64,000 nucleotides of DNA from assembly GCA_951813085.1 (NCBI GenBank), contig OX638348.1, forward strand, positions 691,627 through 755,626, written 5' to 3'. Positions 47,174-56,089 of this stretch are shown piece after piece. The notes below the pieces were generated by a model. The model saw only the letters and a program-made list of their open reading frames with translations. It searched no databases and had not been told where the DNA came from. Each line of letters opens with the position of its first letter. Within the stretch, counting starts at the first letter, position 1. A program made the position numbers and the translations under genes. The DNA comes from an uncultured Opitutaceae bacterium (lineage in GTDB: Bacteria; Verrucomicrobiota; Verrucomicrobiia; Opitutales; Opitutaceae).

Positions 47174-49711
47174 TCATTTCTGTCGAAAGGGTTCTGATTG
47201 CACGAGGGCGTGAATGAAATTTCTGGCTTGGTAGTCGTTCGCTTTCGTTTGCGATAGAATCGACTCCGCTAGGTCGTAGTCGGTAAATCCATACGGGCGA
47301 CCAAGGCCATAGGAGATCAGGGCTTCCGTAAGTCCGCGGGCAAAATCATCGCAGCGCTCGGATATCCGATCTCTGAGCTCGAAGTAGTCGCTGAAGGGAG
47401 TCTTGTCCGGCAGCGTTCCGCTGGCGTCAATCGGTTCCCACGTATCTTCCTCTCGTTTCTTGGTGGCCACGATTCGTTCCATCGATCTCCATTTTCCAGC
47501 GGCATCGAAATTTTCCAAGCCATATCCGATCAGATCGATCTTTTCGTGGCACTGAGCGCATTGCGGCTCTTCCATGTGGGCTACCTGCAATTCGCGAGCG
47601 GTGAGCTTCTTCTCCGCGAGTCGGCTGAGCTGGGGAACGTTGGCAGGGGCTGGAGGGGGCGGATCGTTGAGGAGATAGCGCAGGACCCAGGAGCCTCGTT
47701 CCACTGGGGACGAGCGTTCGCCATCGGAGCCCATTGCCAGCACCGCCGCCGTACCGATGAGCCCACCTCTTGGAGAGTCTTCCGGGACGGGTACTTTGCG
47801 GAAGTGGCGCCCTTCGACGCCTTCGATTCCATAGTAGTCGGCTAGGAGATCGTTGATCACTACGAAATCCGATTTCAACAAATTTTCTATGCTGAGATTC
47901 TCGTCCAGTAGCGTTTGGACGGTGTGATAAATCTCGTCGCGAGCCGCATCCTTGGCGCTGTCATCGAAATCAGGATACCATTCAAAATTGAATTGGAAAA
48001 AATTCAATCGATCCATGTGAAGCCACTGGCTCGTGAATCCGCTGATGAATTCAGCGGCCTTCGGGTCCGAGAGCATACGATTGGTTTGGTGGCGCAGCTC
48101 CTTGGGCTTGCTGAGCTTTCCGGCTCTGGCTACTTCCAGCAGCGCGTCGTCCGGTGGGGCGCTCCAGAGGAAGTATGACAAGCGAACAGCGAGCTCCAGA
48201 TCGTTCAGCGCGCGCTTTCCTTCGCTCGGGTTGGGCTCGTTCAAGTAGAGAAAAGCGGGCGATGCGAGCACGACTGCGAGCGGTTCGATGAGGGCGGTTC
48301 GGAAATCGTCCCCGGCGGCGCGGCGATCGTCATAGAGCCCCATAAGCTTATCGATAAAACTGTCGGTGGGCGCCTGGGTTCGAAATGCTCGTTCCGCGAA
48401 TTGTCGGATTGTATCCCTGGCGTATCCATCAGTTTGGGGCATCTCCGCTCCCTGGTTTTGGGTCCACGATTGGAACCAGGAAATATCATAGTCTTGAATG
48501 GGCCCTTCCCATTCCATCCAGTCGATCCAGAGCGCCGGCGCTTCCAGCGGTTCGTCTCGGTCGCGCGCTTGCCGGAATACCCAGCGGGCGGCATCGCGGT
48601 TGTTGTGCTGCCGTTCACGCGCTCCGATTTTACGGCTGGAGGTGGGTGTGACGGTGATGGGAAATTCGACGATTTGCGGGTTTTCGTAGGTACCCGTTAT
48701 TTTCTTGTAGTCCAGTATAGCGAGTTCGCCGGGCCGGGCCCCGCTTTCGACGGTGCCGATCTCGAGGTATCGCCTGCGCTCAGGCGCGGACTCGAAGCCA
48801 CCCACTCTCGCTCTGATGATATAGCGCCCCGGAGCGGCGGATTCCGGAATGGTTATGGTATCGGTGAGCGATCCATTCCAGGTGGCGAAAAACACGGTTC
48901 CGGTCTTCGTTTGCGGCATGGAAAGGTAGTGCGTATAGCCCGGACCTTCTCGTTCGAAGAGCCCTTTTTCGAAGTCGACTCGGGCAGCATCGATAAAGCC
49001 GAACTCAGTGGGCGACTTGTCGGACTTCCTCCACTCGTCGCCTCGGATCTTGGCATCCAGCAGCCTGTCGTATCGGTTTTGGATCGTCCGATTGGTGTCG
49101 GTCTCCGATTCTTCAAGCTTGCGATTGGGCTTCCGTTTGGAGGGAGAGATCAGGGCGGCGTTCAAGGCTTGGCGGCCGATTTTCAAGTATTGCTCGAATT
49201 GATCGGAGGAGAAGAAGAGGGATGCGCCTACGGTGTCGAACGAGCCATTGTTCGAGTCCTTTGGCAGGTCCTCTGCGTCAACGGTAACGCCCAGCAGGGC
49301 CTCGATCGTATTTACGTATTCCCGTTGATTGAGACGCCTCATGGTGATCACGCCCCCCGAGTCGCTGAGGATTTTTCGCGCGGTTACGAGCTCGTTTGAC
49401 AGGTCGGATAAAAAGACGGTTTTCGCTCCCGCTTCAGGCTGGGGTTCGTCTTCTGGGGGCATTTCCCCGGAATTGAGGACGTTTAGGACTTTCTGCCAAA
49501 GCTCGGCCGATTCGAGGGTGCCGAGATTGAAGGATAGCTCTTCGAGATTCACGTTGCCTTCCTCGGTGATGGCGTCGTGGCAATCGAGGCAGTAGCTATT
49601 TAGGAAGTCGAAGTGCGCTTCCGGCATGATCGCCTTCGGCGCCTCCGCCGAGAACGCACTCACGGCCAGGCAGAAGGGGACAATTAAAGCGCTGCGCTTG
49701 ATCAAATTCAT
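47174..49711 (-). CDS. DUF1592-family surface cytochrome-like protein, long form
   Basis: An 845-residue protein with a signal peptide (MNLIKRSALIVPFCLAVSAFSA). Domain order: CLDCH haem-type motif near residue 41, DUF1587 (MRRLNQREYVNTIEALLGV), a long insert of about 200 residues with beta-rich ISIP-type segments (TGTVFFATWNGSLTDTITIPES, GRYIIRARVGGFESAPERRRYLEIG), DUF1595 (AERAFRTQAPTDSFIDKLM), DUF1592 (ELAVRLSYFLWSAPPDDALLEVA), DUF1588 (GLIGTAAVLAMGSDGERSSPVERGSWVL), CxxCH (CAQCHEKIDLIG) and DUF1585 (FARGLTEALISYGLGRPYGF). The insert is missing from the shorter homologue at 38.8-40.9 kb. First gene of a unit with DUF1552, redoxin, acyl-CoA ligase and sulfatase. Confidence 0.93.
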   Translation of the reverse strand: MNLIKRSALIVPFCLAVSAFSAEAPKAIMPEAHFDFLNSYCLDCHDAITEEGNVNLEELSFNLGTLESAELWQKVLNVLNSGEMPPEDEPQPEAGAKTVFLSDLSNELVTARKILSDSGGVITMRRLNQREYVNTIEALLGVTVDAEDLPKDSNNGSFDTVGASLFFSSDQFEQYLKIGRQALNAALISPSKRKPNRKLEESETDTNRTIQNRYDRLLDAKIRGDEWRKSDKSPTEFGFIDAARVDFEKGLFEREGPGYTHYLSMPQTKTGTVFFATWNGSLTDTITIPESAAPGRYIIRARVGGFESAPERRRYLEIGTVESGARPGELAILDYKKITGTYENPQIVEFPITVTPTSSRKIGARERQHNNRDAARWVFRQARDRDEPLEAPALWIDWMEWEGPIQDYDISWFQSWTQNQGAEMPQTDGYARDTIRQFAERAFRTQAPTDSFIDKLMGLYDDRRAAGDDFRTALIEPLAVVLASPAFLYLNEPNPSEGKRALNDLELAVRLSYFLWSAPPDDALLEVARAGKLSKPKELRHQTNRMLSDPKAAEFISGFTSQWLHMDRLNFFQFNFEWYPDFDDSAKDAARDEIYHTVQTLLDENLSIENLLKSDFVVINDLLADYYGIEGVEGRHFRKVPVPEDSPRGGLIGTAAVLAMGSDGERSSPVERGSWVLRYLLNDPPPPAPANVPQLSRLAEKKLTARELQVAHMEEPQCAQCHEKIDLIGYGLENFDAAGKWRSMERIVATKKREEDTWEPIDASGTLPDKTPFSDYFELRDRISERCDDFARGLTEALISYGLGRPYGFTDYDLAESILSQTKANDYQARNFIHALVQSEPFRQK

Positions 49712-49842
49712 TGGGTAATCCGAGATAGAGTCCGAAAAAAGGGAGCTCGCTGCAAGATTTCTGCATTATTGGGGGAATTTGGACGGAATATCCGATGATG
49801 TTGGGAACGGAATTTCGGTAGCGGCCATCCGGTTAAGATTTT

Positions 49843-49979
49843 AATTAACAGGATGCGCTGCGCTCGCATGATGCCCTTTCAGGGCTACATGATGAGAATG
49901 GGGATTGGCTCTCATCAAGTTCCCGTGAAACGAGATCATTTAAGCCTGCCGCTAAGAGGGAGGGCGTATCCTGTTAATT
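49843..49979. repeat. 137-bp element with 12-bp terminal inverted repeats and internal stems
   Basis: AATTAACAGGAT (49843-49854) and its exact inverse ATCCTGTTAATT (49968-49979) bound a non-coding block. Inside are stems ATGCG/CGCAT, GCCCT-TTC-AGGGC and an eight-pair stem TGATGAGA (49890-49897) with TCTCATCA (49910-49917). There is no ORF and I could not identify a target-site duplication. The design resembles a small non-autonomous mobile repeat or a folded RNA, and the CAGGAT/ATCCTG arms recur in the 47.0-kb repeat. Confidence 0.55.
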
Positions 49980-49997
49980 CAACCATTCGAACCTTGT

Positions 49998-50057
49998 TTT
50001 CAGCTTTGCTGAAACCTTTTTCCCGACGAGGTCGGGATCCTAGCTCTCGCGGAGAGC
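49998..50057 (+). repeat. three tandem hairpins with three-base loops
   Basis: TTTCAGC-TTT-GCTGAAA (49998-50014), TCCCGAC-GAG-GTCGGGA (50021-50037) and GCTCTC-GCG-GAGAGC (50043-50057) follow one another, the last two joined by ATCCTA. The CCGAC...GTCGG stem followed by GATCCTAGC and a second stem is also seen, inverted, at 46997-47033. They lie just downstream of the RND gene stop and may end that transcript or belong to the repeat family. Confidence 0.5.
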
Positions 50058-50072
50058 GGTGACAAAACTGCG

Positions 50073-53000
50073 TCAGCTCTCACGCGCGGCGACGAGTACG
50101 CCGTCGTCTTCGTCCTCTTCTTCGTGGGCCTTGGGATCGATGTCGTAGAGCTTGAAGAAGAGTTGCTTCAGGTCGTCGGTGATCAGGACCAGTACGGGGA
50201 TCAGGATTAGCGATATTGCGGTGGCGAAAATGATGCCCCAACCCAAGGAAATGGCCATGGGGATGAGGAAGGACGAGCTCGGCTGGGGATCAAACATCAA
50301 GGGAAGCAATCCGAAGAATGTGGTCAAGGAGGTGAGCAAGATGGGGCGGAAGCGTCGAACGCCTGCCAGGCGAACCGCTTCGCCGAGCGACATGCCAGCT
50401 TTGACGTTGGAGTTCATGAAATGAACCATGATTAAGCTGTCGTTCACCACGACTCCTGAAAGGGCCATCATGCCGAAAATGGAGGATTGATAGAGCCGGG
50501 GCTCTCCGCCGTTCCAATTGAAAATCCAGGCCATGAGCCAATGGCCCATGATCGCTCCCACGACGCCGAAGGGGATGGCGGACATGACGACGAGCGGTTG
50601 AAAGTAGCTCCGAAGCGGTATGGCCAGGAGGGCGAAGATCACGGCGAGCACGAAGTAGATCCCGGTGGTCATCTCGCGATTGTTGTCGCGGGCTTCGGCG
50701 GCTCGTCCGCGCACGTCGAATCCCATGCCGGGATACTTGGTGGCGACGAGTTGCGGGAGGAAGTCCTCGAGGATTTCCAGTTCGATGGATTCGACGTCGA
50801 TCTTGTCGGTGTCACCATCGGCGCTGACTTGGATGATACGATTGCGGTCGACCCGCCGGATGGATGGGAGGCTCTTGCCGGGAACGACTTCGGCGACGGT
50901 TTCAAAGGGGACTTCCGTGCCGTTGGCGGTTCGGATCATCATGTTCTGCAGCGAAGACAGCGAACGTCTATCGTGTTCTGGATACCGAACCATTACGCGG
51001 ATCTCATCGCGATCCCGTTGGATACGTTGCGCTTCAGATCCGAAGAATGCGGAACGAATTTGCTGCGCGAGATTGCTTGCGGAAATTCCGAGGAACTCGG
51101 CTTCTGGTTTCAAGTCCAGGTTGTACTCGTCGTTAGCGTTCTCGTAGGTATCCACAATGTCGAACAGTCCATCGAATGTTTCGAGCTTTTGCTGCAAATC
51201 GAATGACGCGGCCTTGAGCATGTCGATATCCGGGTGAATGAGCTCGAAAGTGAGCGCTCCTCCGGATCCACCGCGTTCAAATGAGAAGCTGAGTCGCTCC
51301 GCTTCGGGAATTGGCGGAACGAGCTCCCGCAGCTCTTCGACGAGCTTTCGACTTGTATATTGGAATTTCTGTGACTCGGCAGCGCCGATTTCGATGACCA
51401 CCTCGCCCAGCTCGTCCACTCCCGCTTCATCGCCCGGAGAGAAGAAGCTGCTGCCAAAGGGCTGGCCGCCGGCAGTGGCGAATACATTGGGGATGACATT
51501 GGCTCCAAAGTGCTCGTTGACATCCTTCTGGAGCGTTAAGGCGGCTTTTTCGATAAGCTGCACTTTTCCGAGCGTGGTCTCGAACGTAGTGCCCGATGGC
51601 ATTTGCAAGGTCACCGAGGTCGTGTCGCGCGGTACGCTAGGCCTCTGCGTATAGCCGATTCGCTTTCCGAGAATGAGCCCTAGGAAAATGAGGAGAAAGC
51701 ATACGAATATGGATACGGATATGTACCGATTTATGAGCGTCCAATTGAGTAAGGGTCTATAGATCTTCTGAATGAAGGTACGCAACCCATCGGAGAAGAA
51801 TCGCTGAAATCGCACAATTGGATTTCGGGATTTTTCAGAGTTATTGAATCCCGAGCAATGCTTTAAGTGGGCCGGAAGGATCAGCTTCGATTCGACGAGC
51901 GAGAAGAGCAATACCGGCAGCACGACCAACGGGATGTTGGAGAAGAAAGCCCCGAATCTTCCAGACATCAAGCTGAGCGGATAGAAAGCGACCATAGTGG
52001 TCACCACTCCGAAGAATACGGGGACGGCGACTTCTTGCGTTCCCTTGATCGCGGCAGAAAGGGGCTTGGAGCCCTGCTGCATGTGCTCGAATACATTCTC
52101 CCCGGTGATAATGGCATCGTCGACCACGATTCCTAAGGTGATGATGAATGCGAGCAGCACCACCACGTTGATCGTCACGCCCAGGAAGGGCAGCAAGAAG
52201 AAGGAGCCCGAAAACGCGATCGGGATTCCCCAGGCGACCCATAAGGCCAGAGAGGGTCGGAGAAAGAGCGCGAGCACGCCGAGGACGAGAAAGAAGCCCA
52301 TCACTGCGCTTTTAGATAGCGTGCTCAGGCGCGATTTGACCCGTTCGGAGGAATCGGACCAGTAGCTCAGGGAGATGCCGTCGGGAAGCTGGGATTGCTT
52401 CCGCTCGATGTACTCCTTGATCGTATCGCCGACTACGATGATGCTTTGCGAGCCGGTTCGAAACACGTCGATGGCGATTGCGAGCCGGCCATTATGCTGG
52501 GCCACGATGGGCGTTTCGTCGAACCCGTCGATTACGCGGGCGATGTCGCCCACCTTGATCTTGGTGCCGTCGTCGCGGATCAGCAATGTGATCGCCGAAA
52601 AGTCCTCGTAGTTGTAAGCTTGCTGGTCGGTCCGCAACAGTATCCTGCCCGAGTTGGTCTTGATGCTGCCTGCCGACAAATCGATGGACGACACGCGAAT
52701 GGCTCGTGTGACGTCGGCGAACGTGAGCCCATATTCCCGCAGCGATTGCTCCGGAATTTCGATGGCGATTTCGTAGGGTCGTATCGCTTTGAGCGAGGCC
52801 AGAGAGATTTCCTCCATGTTTGATACCTCATCCCGGATTTGCTCGCCCAGCCTCTTGAGGTCCTTCTCGGTCAGGTCGCCTGAAAGCACCATCGTGATGA
52901 CCCGTTCGGAGCTGTTTCGCAGGCTGATTTGGGGGCGTTCCGCTTCCGGTGGAAAGGTGCGGATGGTGGCGACTAGATTCGTGACTTCATTCAGCTTTTC

Positions 53001-53303
53001 ATTGAGGTCATAGCCCTCCTCGAAATCGAGCGTGACGCGGCCGGTATTCGAGTTGGCCATCGCATCCATTTCCTTGATTCCTTCGATCTCATGCAGCGTT
53101 TCTTCCAGTCGAGTGACAATGGCCTGCTCGATTTCGCGTGGGGTGGAGCCGCGATAGGAGACGGAGACGGTAACGGTCCGATCGGGTACATCCGGGAAGT
53201 CTTGGAAGATGATGCGGTCTTTCAGGGACCAGATGCCACCTCCAATTATCGCGACCATAAGGAGATTGGCAGCGACCCCGTTGCGGGCAAACCAGGCGAT
53301 CAT
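50073..53303 (-). CDS. RND-family transporter permease without adjacent adaptor
   Basis: ATG 53303 (MIAWFARNGVAANLLM) matches the start of the other RND permease and gives 1076 residues; ATG 53312 is three codons upstream. Features are the N-terminal membrane segment, first porter domain, proton-relay Asp-Asp in LGIVVDDAIITGENVFEHM, FFGVVTTMVAFYPL, second porter domain and C-terminal FGMMALSGVVVNDSLIMVHFMNSNVKAG with a charged tail (EEEDEDDGVLVAARES). No membrane-fusion protein or outer-membrane channel is next to it, so it must borrow an adaptor, have one encoded elsewhere, or work as a lipid/hopanoid-type RND. Neighbouring genes do not reveal the substrate. Confidence 0.94.
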   Translation of the reverse strand: MIAWFARNGVAANLLMVAIIGGGIWSLKDRIIFQDFPDVPDRTVTVSVSYRGSTPREIEQAIVTRLEETLHEIEGIKEMDAMANSNTGRVTLDFEEGYDLNEKLNEVTNLVATIRTFPPEAERPQISLRNSSERVITMVLSGDLTEKDLKRLGEQIRDEVSNMEEISLASLKAIRPYEIAIEIPEQSLREYGLTFADVTRAIRVSSIDLSAGSIKTNSGRILLRTDQQAYNYEDFSAITLLIRDDGTKIKVGDIARVIDGFDETPIVAQHNGRLAIAIDVFRTGSQSIIVVGDTIKEYIERKQSQLPDGISLSYWSDSSERVKSRLSTLSKSAVMGFFLVLGVLALFLRPSLALWVAWGIPIAFSGSFFLLPFLGVTINVVVLLAFIITLGIVVDDAIITGENVFEHMQQGSKPLSAAIKGTQEVAVPVFFGVVTTMVAFYPLSLMSGRFGAFFSNIPLVVLPVLLFSLVESKLILPAHLKHCSGFNNSEKSRNPIVRFQRFFSDGLRTFIQKIYRPLLNWTLINRYISVSIFVCFLLIFLGLILGKRIGYTQRPSVPRDTTSVTLQMPSGTTFETTLGKVQLIEKAALTLQKDVNEHFGANVIPNVFATAGGQPFGSSFFSPGDEAGVDELGEVVIEIGAAESQKFQYTSRKLVEELRELVPPIPEAERLSFSFERGGSGGALTFELIHPDIDMLKAASFDLQQKLETFDGLFDIVDTYENANDEYNLDLKPEAEFLGISASNLAQQIRSAFFGSEAQRIQRDRDEIRVMVRYPEHDRRSLSSLQNMMIRTANGTEVPFETVAEVVPGKSLPSIRRVDRNRIIQVSADGDTDKIDVESIELEILEDFLPQLVATKYPGMGFDVRGRAAEARDNNREMTTGIYFVLAVIFALLAIPLRSYFQPLVVMSAIPFGVVGAIMGHWLMAWIFNWNGGEPRLYQSSIFGMMALSGVVVNDSLIMVHFMNSNVKAGMSLGEAVRLAGVRRFRPILLTSLTTFFGLLPLMFDPQPSSSFLIPMAISLGWGIIFATAISLILIPVLVLITDDLKQLFFKLYDIDPKAHEEEDEDDGVLVAARES

Positions 53304-53485
53304 TGAATGCATAGGAAAGAGGGAAGGTATACTCTAGAATCGGAGATTATTGATGCGCTCTTTATGTATACGAATAAAGTGACGAAATTATTTTACTTAA
53401 AGTTACGAGAGAAATTCCTCCTTGTCGGGCGAGATTTGGACACAGGAAACGCTGATATGGGGAGGCGCATCAGATTGGCCGTCGC

Positions 53486-54876
53486 TCAAAGCCGCTTCGT
53501 CACCTTGGCGATGCGGTAGATCTTACCTTTGTTCTTCTCGAAAATGTAGAGCTCGTTCTGGTGATCGAAGCCGATCCTTAGATCGACGCGTCCACGACCT
53601 GAGAGAGCGCTCATAGTGGTCCCGACACTATCGACGAAAACACGGGCCTGCCTCAGGCATTCTCTTTTCCCTGCTCTAACGTCTCTGCGTCCATCGTGTA
53701 GAGATGACCGAGTACGATGGCTCCAAAGAGATATTTCCCGCGCAGCAAAGGGTGTTGTTTCCCCTGATAGATATGGCCGCCTGAAATTGCTCTTGCTTCA
53801 GTGTGATCGAATTGAGCGATTGGATACGTGTAGCCTTCGTCGTTCTCAGGCAAGGGGAGGAGGCCAAATTTGTTTCTATCGAGCTGAAACTCGAAGGTGC
53901 CCTCGCGATGGGGCCACCCGTAGTTTCCTCCCTTCTGCACGAGGTTGATCTCCTCGATATCGGTCTCGCCAATGTCGGTTACTAAAAGCTGTCCCTGCGC
54001 GCTCCATGCGAAGCGGTGCGGATTGCGAAACCCGATCGCCCAAATCTCCCCTAGGGTATCGTCGTCGCCATCCGATGCCCAAGGGTTCGTATCCGGAATT
54101 CCATACTTTTCATTGGCGCTGTTATTCCCCAAGGGATCGATGCGGATGATCGTTCCCAGCAGGGAATCGAGCCGATTGAGGTTGCTCGCTTGCCCGGCTT
54201 TCATGGAGCCCCCTTCACCGACGCCGATGTAAAGCAATCCATAGTCATCGTCCCCTAGAAGCGCAGTCGGATTGAAGACCATGTCCTGCACGAAGTGGAT
54301 GTGGATAGGGAATCGAATTCGCATGAGCGTGCGGAAGGAACCGCTAAAAACAGAGCTCTGGGGATCATTCGCCATCCACTCGATGATTACGCAGTCGATC
54401 GTGTGGCCATCTCTGTGGTCGGGTCCAATAAAGTCGGGCTCGCTCCTGCCGGGTTCTTCGCTGTGAATGGTATAGAAACGGCCATTCTTATCGAATTCCG
54501 GGTGGAATTCGAAGAAATTGAATCCGCCGCCTAGACCTCTCTCGTCGAAGAATTCAGGGACGTGATCGCGGATATCCAGATAGGGTTGCAAAGAGCCGTT
54601 CCTAATTTCGTAGAGAGGACCTCGCAGGTCGTTTATAAACAGCCGACCGGATTTTCCAGGAAGAGGCTTCAGGCAATTGATGCGAGCCCTGGGCGTTTTT
54701 CGACTGGTTGCCGGGGCGGCCGCCCAATGCTCTAAATGGATATCTAGATCGCCAAACTCGATGGGTTCCGCGATCGGGTTCGTTATGGGAAGCGATTCCT
54801 TGGCGGGAGTGGCCAGGGATAGAAGTAAGAAAACGTAGACACCTGCTAGCAAGCGTAGCCAAAAAGTAGATAGCAT
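53486..54876 (-). pseudogene. PQQ-type sugar dehydrogenase-like beta-propeller protein, frameshifted near its end
   Basis: From ATG 54876 (GTG 54888 is an alternative) a signal peptide precedes a six-bladed propeller of the soluble glucose/sorbosone dehydrogenase and hedgehog-interacting-protein family: RGLGGGFNFFEFHPEF, LLGTIIRIDPLGNN, GIPDTNPWA, GEIWAIGFRNPHRFAWS, VTDIGETDIEEINLVQKGGNYGWP. The frame ends at 53653, but the next frame over continues with LRQARVFVDSVG and DLRIGFDHQNELYIFEKNKGKIYRI to TGA at 53486. The junction gcctgagg needs one more C (gccctgagg); repair gives 464 codons, a usual length. Likely an exported aldose or polyol dehydrogenase or a related non-catalytic propeller. 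Confidence 0.85.
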
Positions 54877-54995
54877 CTGTAACGACACTAGCTGGATACA
54901 CGTTTTCGAGGCGAGTTATAAATGATTGCTGCCGTGACAGGCTGCGTGAGTTTCGCAATGGGCAATTGAGATCTTGCGATCCTATGGGGAGCGAG

Positions 54996-56087
54996 ATGCT
55001 ATCCCTCGATTTCCTCACGATCCCCGATCCGGACGGCTGGCATTCGAGTCTTCGATTGAATGGGGATTGGCTTGTCTTCAAGATAAGCGATGGGGTTCAT
55101 GCGGGGTATGGAGAAGCGTCGCACAGTACGGATGACGCATTGTGCTGCGAGCGAGCGCGAGCGTTGTTCGATAGGCGAATTGCGTCGTTCGAATTGAGCT
55201 TGGAAAATTTGGGCGCATTGGAGGCGGAGCTATCGCTGTTTCAGCCTGATTTCGTTGAGGCGACCGCTTGGTCCGGAATCAATCAGGCTCTTTACGATCT
55301 GCTAGGGAAGCGTGAGCAAGCTCCGGTTTGGCGGCTTTTCAAGGACAAGACGGATCTTGAGAAGCTGCCGTTGTATACGACGATCAATCGAGCTCTGAAG
55401 TCGCGAAGTTCGGATGAGTATCGTCAGGTTGTGGAACAAGTGGAGGCGCAAGGGTTTCAAGCCTTCAAGTGCGCTCCGTTCGAAAAGGTGATTGACCCGA
55501 AAGATTCGGAAATAACGAGTAGTTATGGATTGAATACGATCGGATTGCTGCGAGAGACGTTTCCAGAATTGAAGATCCGAGTAGATTTCCATGAACGGTT
55601 TTTGCCGGAAGGATTCTTCAAGATCGTACCGGAACTCGAGTCGCTCGGAGTGGACTGGATAGAAGAACCGTTCGCGTTGGGTGAGCCGTATTGCGCGCTT
55701 AGGAAGCGAACGTCTCTGCGGATTGCTGCAGGAGAGCTGTTTTGGGGGGAGAATCGATTTCGAGAAATCATAGATAACGGCTGGGCTCACGTCATCATGC
55801 CCGACGTCAAGCATGTAGGTGGGTTCGGACCCTTGCTAAGGGTGATCGAGCTGGGCGAGGGCAAGATCGAGGTTTCGCCGCACAATCCGGCGGGACCGGT
55901 TGCCACGGCGGCCAGCCTTCATGCCGCCGCCTTGTTCCCGAACTGTGTGGGGTCCTTGGAATTTGCCTTCGATGCCGATTTGATACGAAGGGCGTACGGG
56001 GAACGCGTGGATAATGGTTTCTTGTTCCTGAACGATGCGCCAGGATGGGGAGTGGATGTAGAGAACCTTCCCGGAAAAGGGCCTTGA
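54996..56087 (+). CDS. enolase-superfamily acid-sugar dehydratase-like protein
   Basis: ATG 54996 is preceded by a GGGGAG box at a suitable distance (ATG 54984 is an alternative) and gives 363 residues. It is a mandelate racemase/muconate-lactonizing type: capping domain in the first 120 residues, then barrel motifs FKCAPF (156-162), metal ligand Asp197 with His199 (RVDFHE), Glu224 (WIEEP), Glu247 (AAGE) and His296 in SPHNPAGP. The DxH plus HNPxGP pattern is that of galactonate/mannonate dehydratase relatives, so dehydration of an aldonic or uronic-derived acid is the best inference. No signal peptide. It is divergent from the sugar dehydrogenase-like gene, a suggestive pairing of aldose oxidation and acid dehydration. 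Confidence 0.85.
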   Translation: MLSLDFLTIPDPDGWHSSLRLNGDWLVFKISDGVHAGYGEASHSTDDALCCERARALFDRRIASFELSLENLGALEAELSLFQPDFVEATAWSGINQALYDLLGKREQAPVWRLFKDKTDLEKLPLYTTINRALKSRSSDEYRQVVEQVEAQGFQAFKCAPFEKVIDPKDSEITSSYGLNTIGLLRETFPELKIRVDFHERFLPEGFFKIVPELESLGVDWIEEPFALGEPYCALRKRTSLRIAAGELFWGENRFREIIDNGWAHVIMPDVKHVGGFGPLLRVIELGEGKIEVSPHNPAGPVATAASLHAAALFPNCVGSLEFAFDADLIRRAYGERVDNGFLFLNDAPGWGVDVENLPGKGP

Positions 56088-56089
56088 GG

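Larger units (their letters stand above)
49712..50072. other. 361-base intergenic region with many hairpins, no gene
   Basis: No coding sequence is convincing here. The region holds a 137-base element bounded by a 12-bp inverted repeat, and downstream of it three short hairpins with three-base loops. It separates two minus-strand units: the RND transporter ends at 50073 and the DUF1592 gene begins at 49711, so it must contain the promoter of the latter and probably the end of the RND transcript. Confidence 0.6.

Noticed and set aside
49843-49979. Integron attC site
   Set aside because: The ends have AAC/GTT polarity like attC, but the core boxes do not match RYYYAAC/GTTRRRY, no integrase is present and the flanking genes are not cassette-like.
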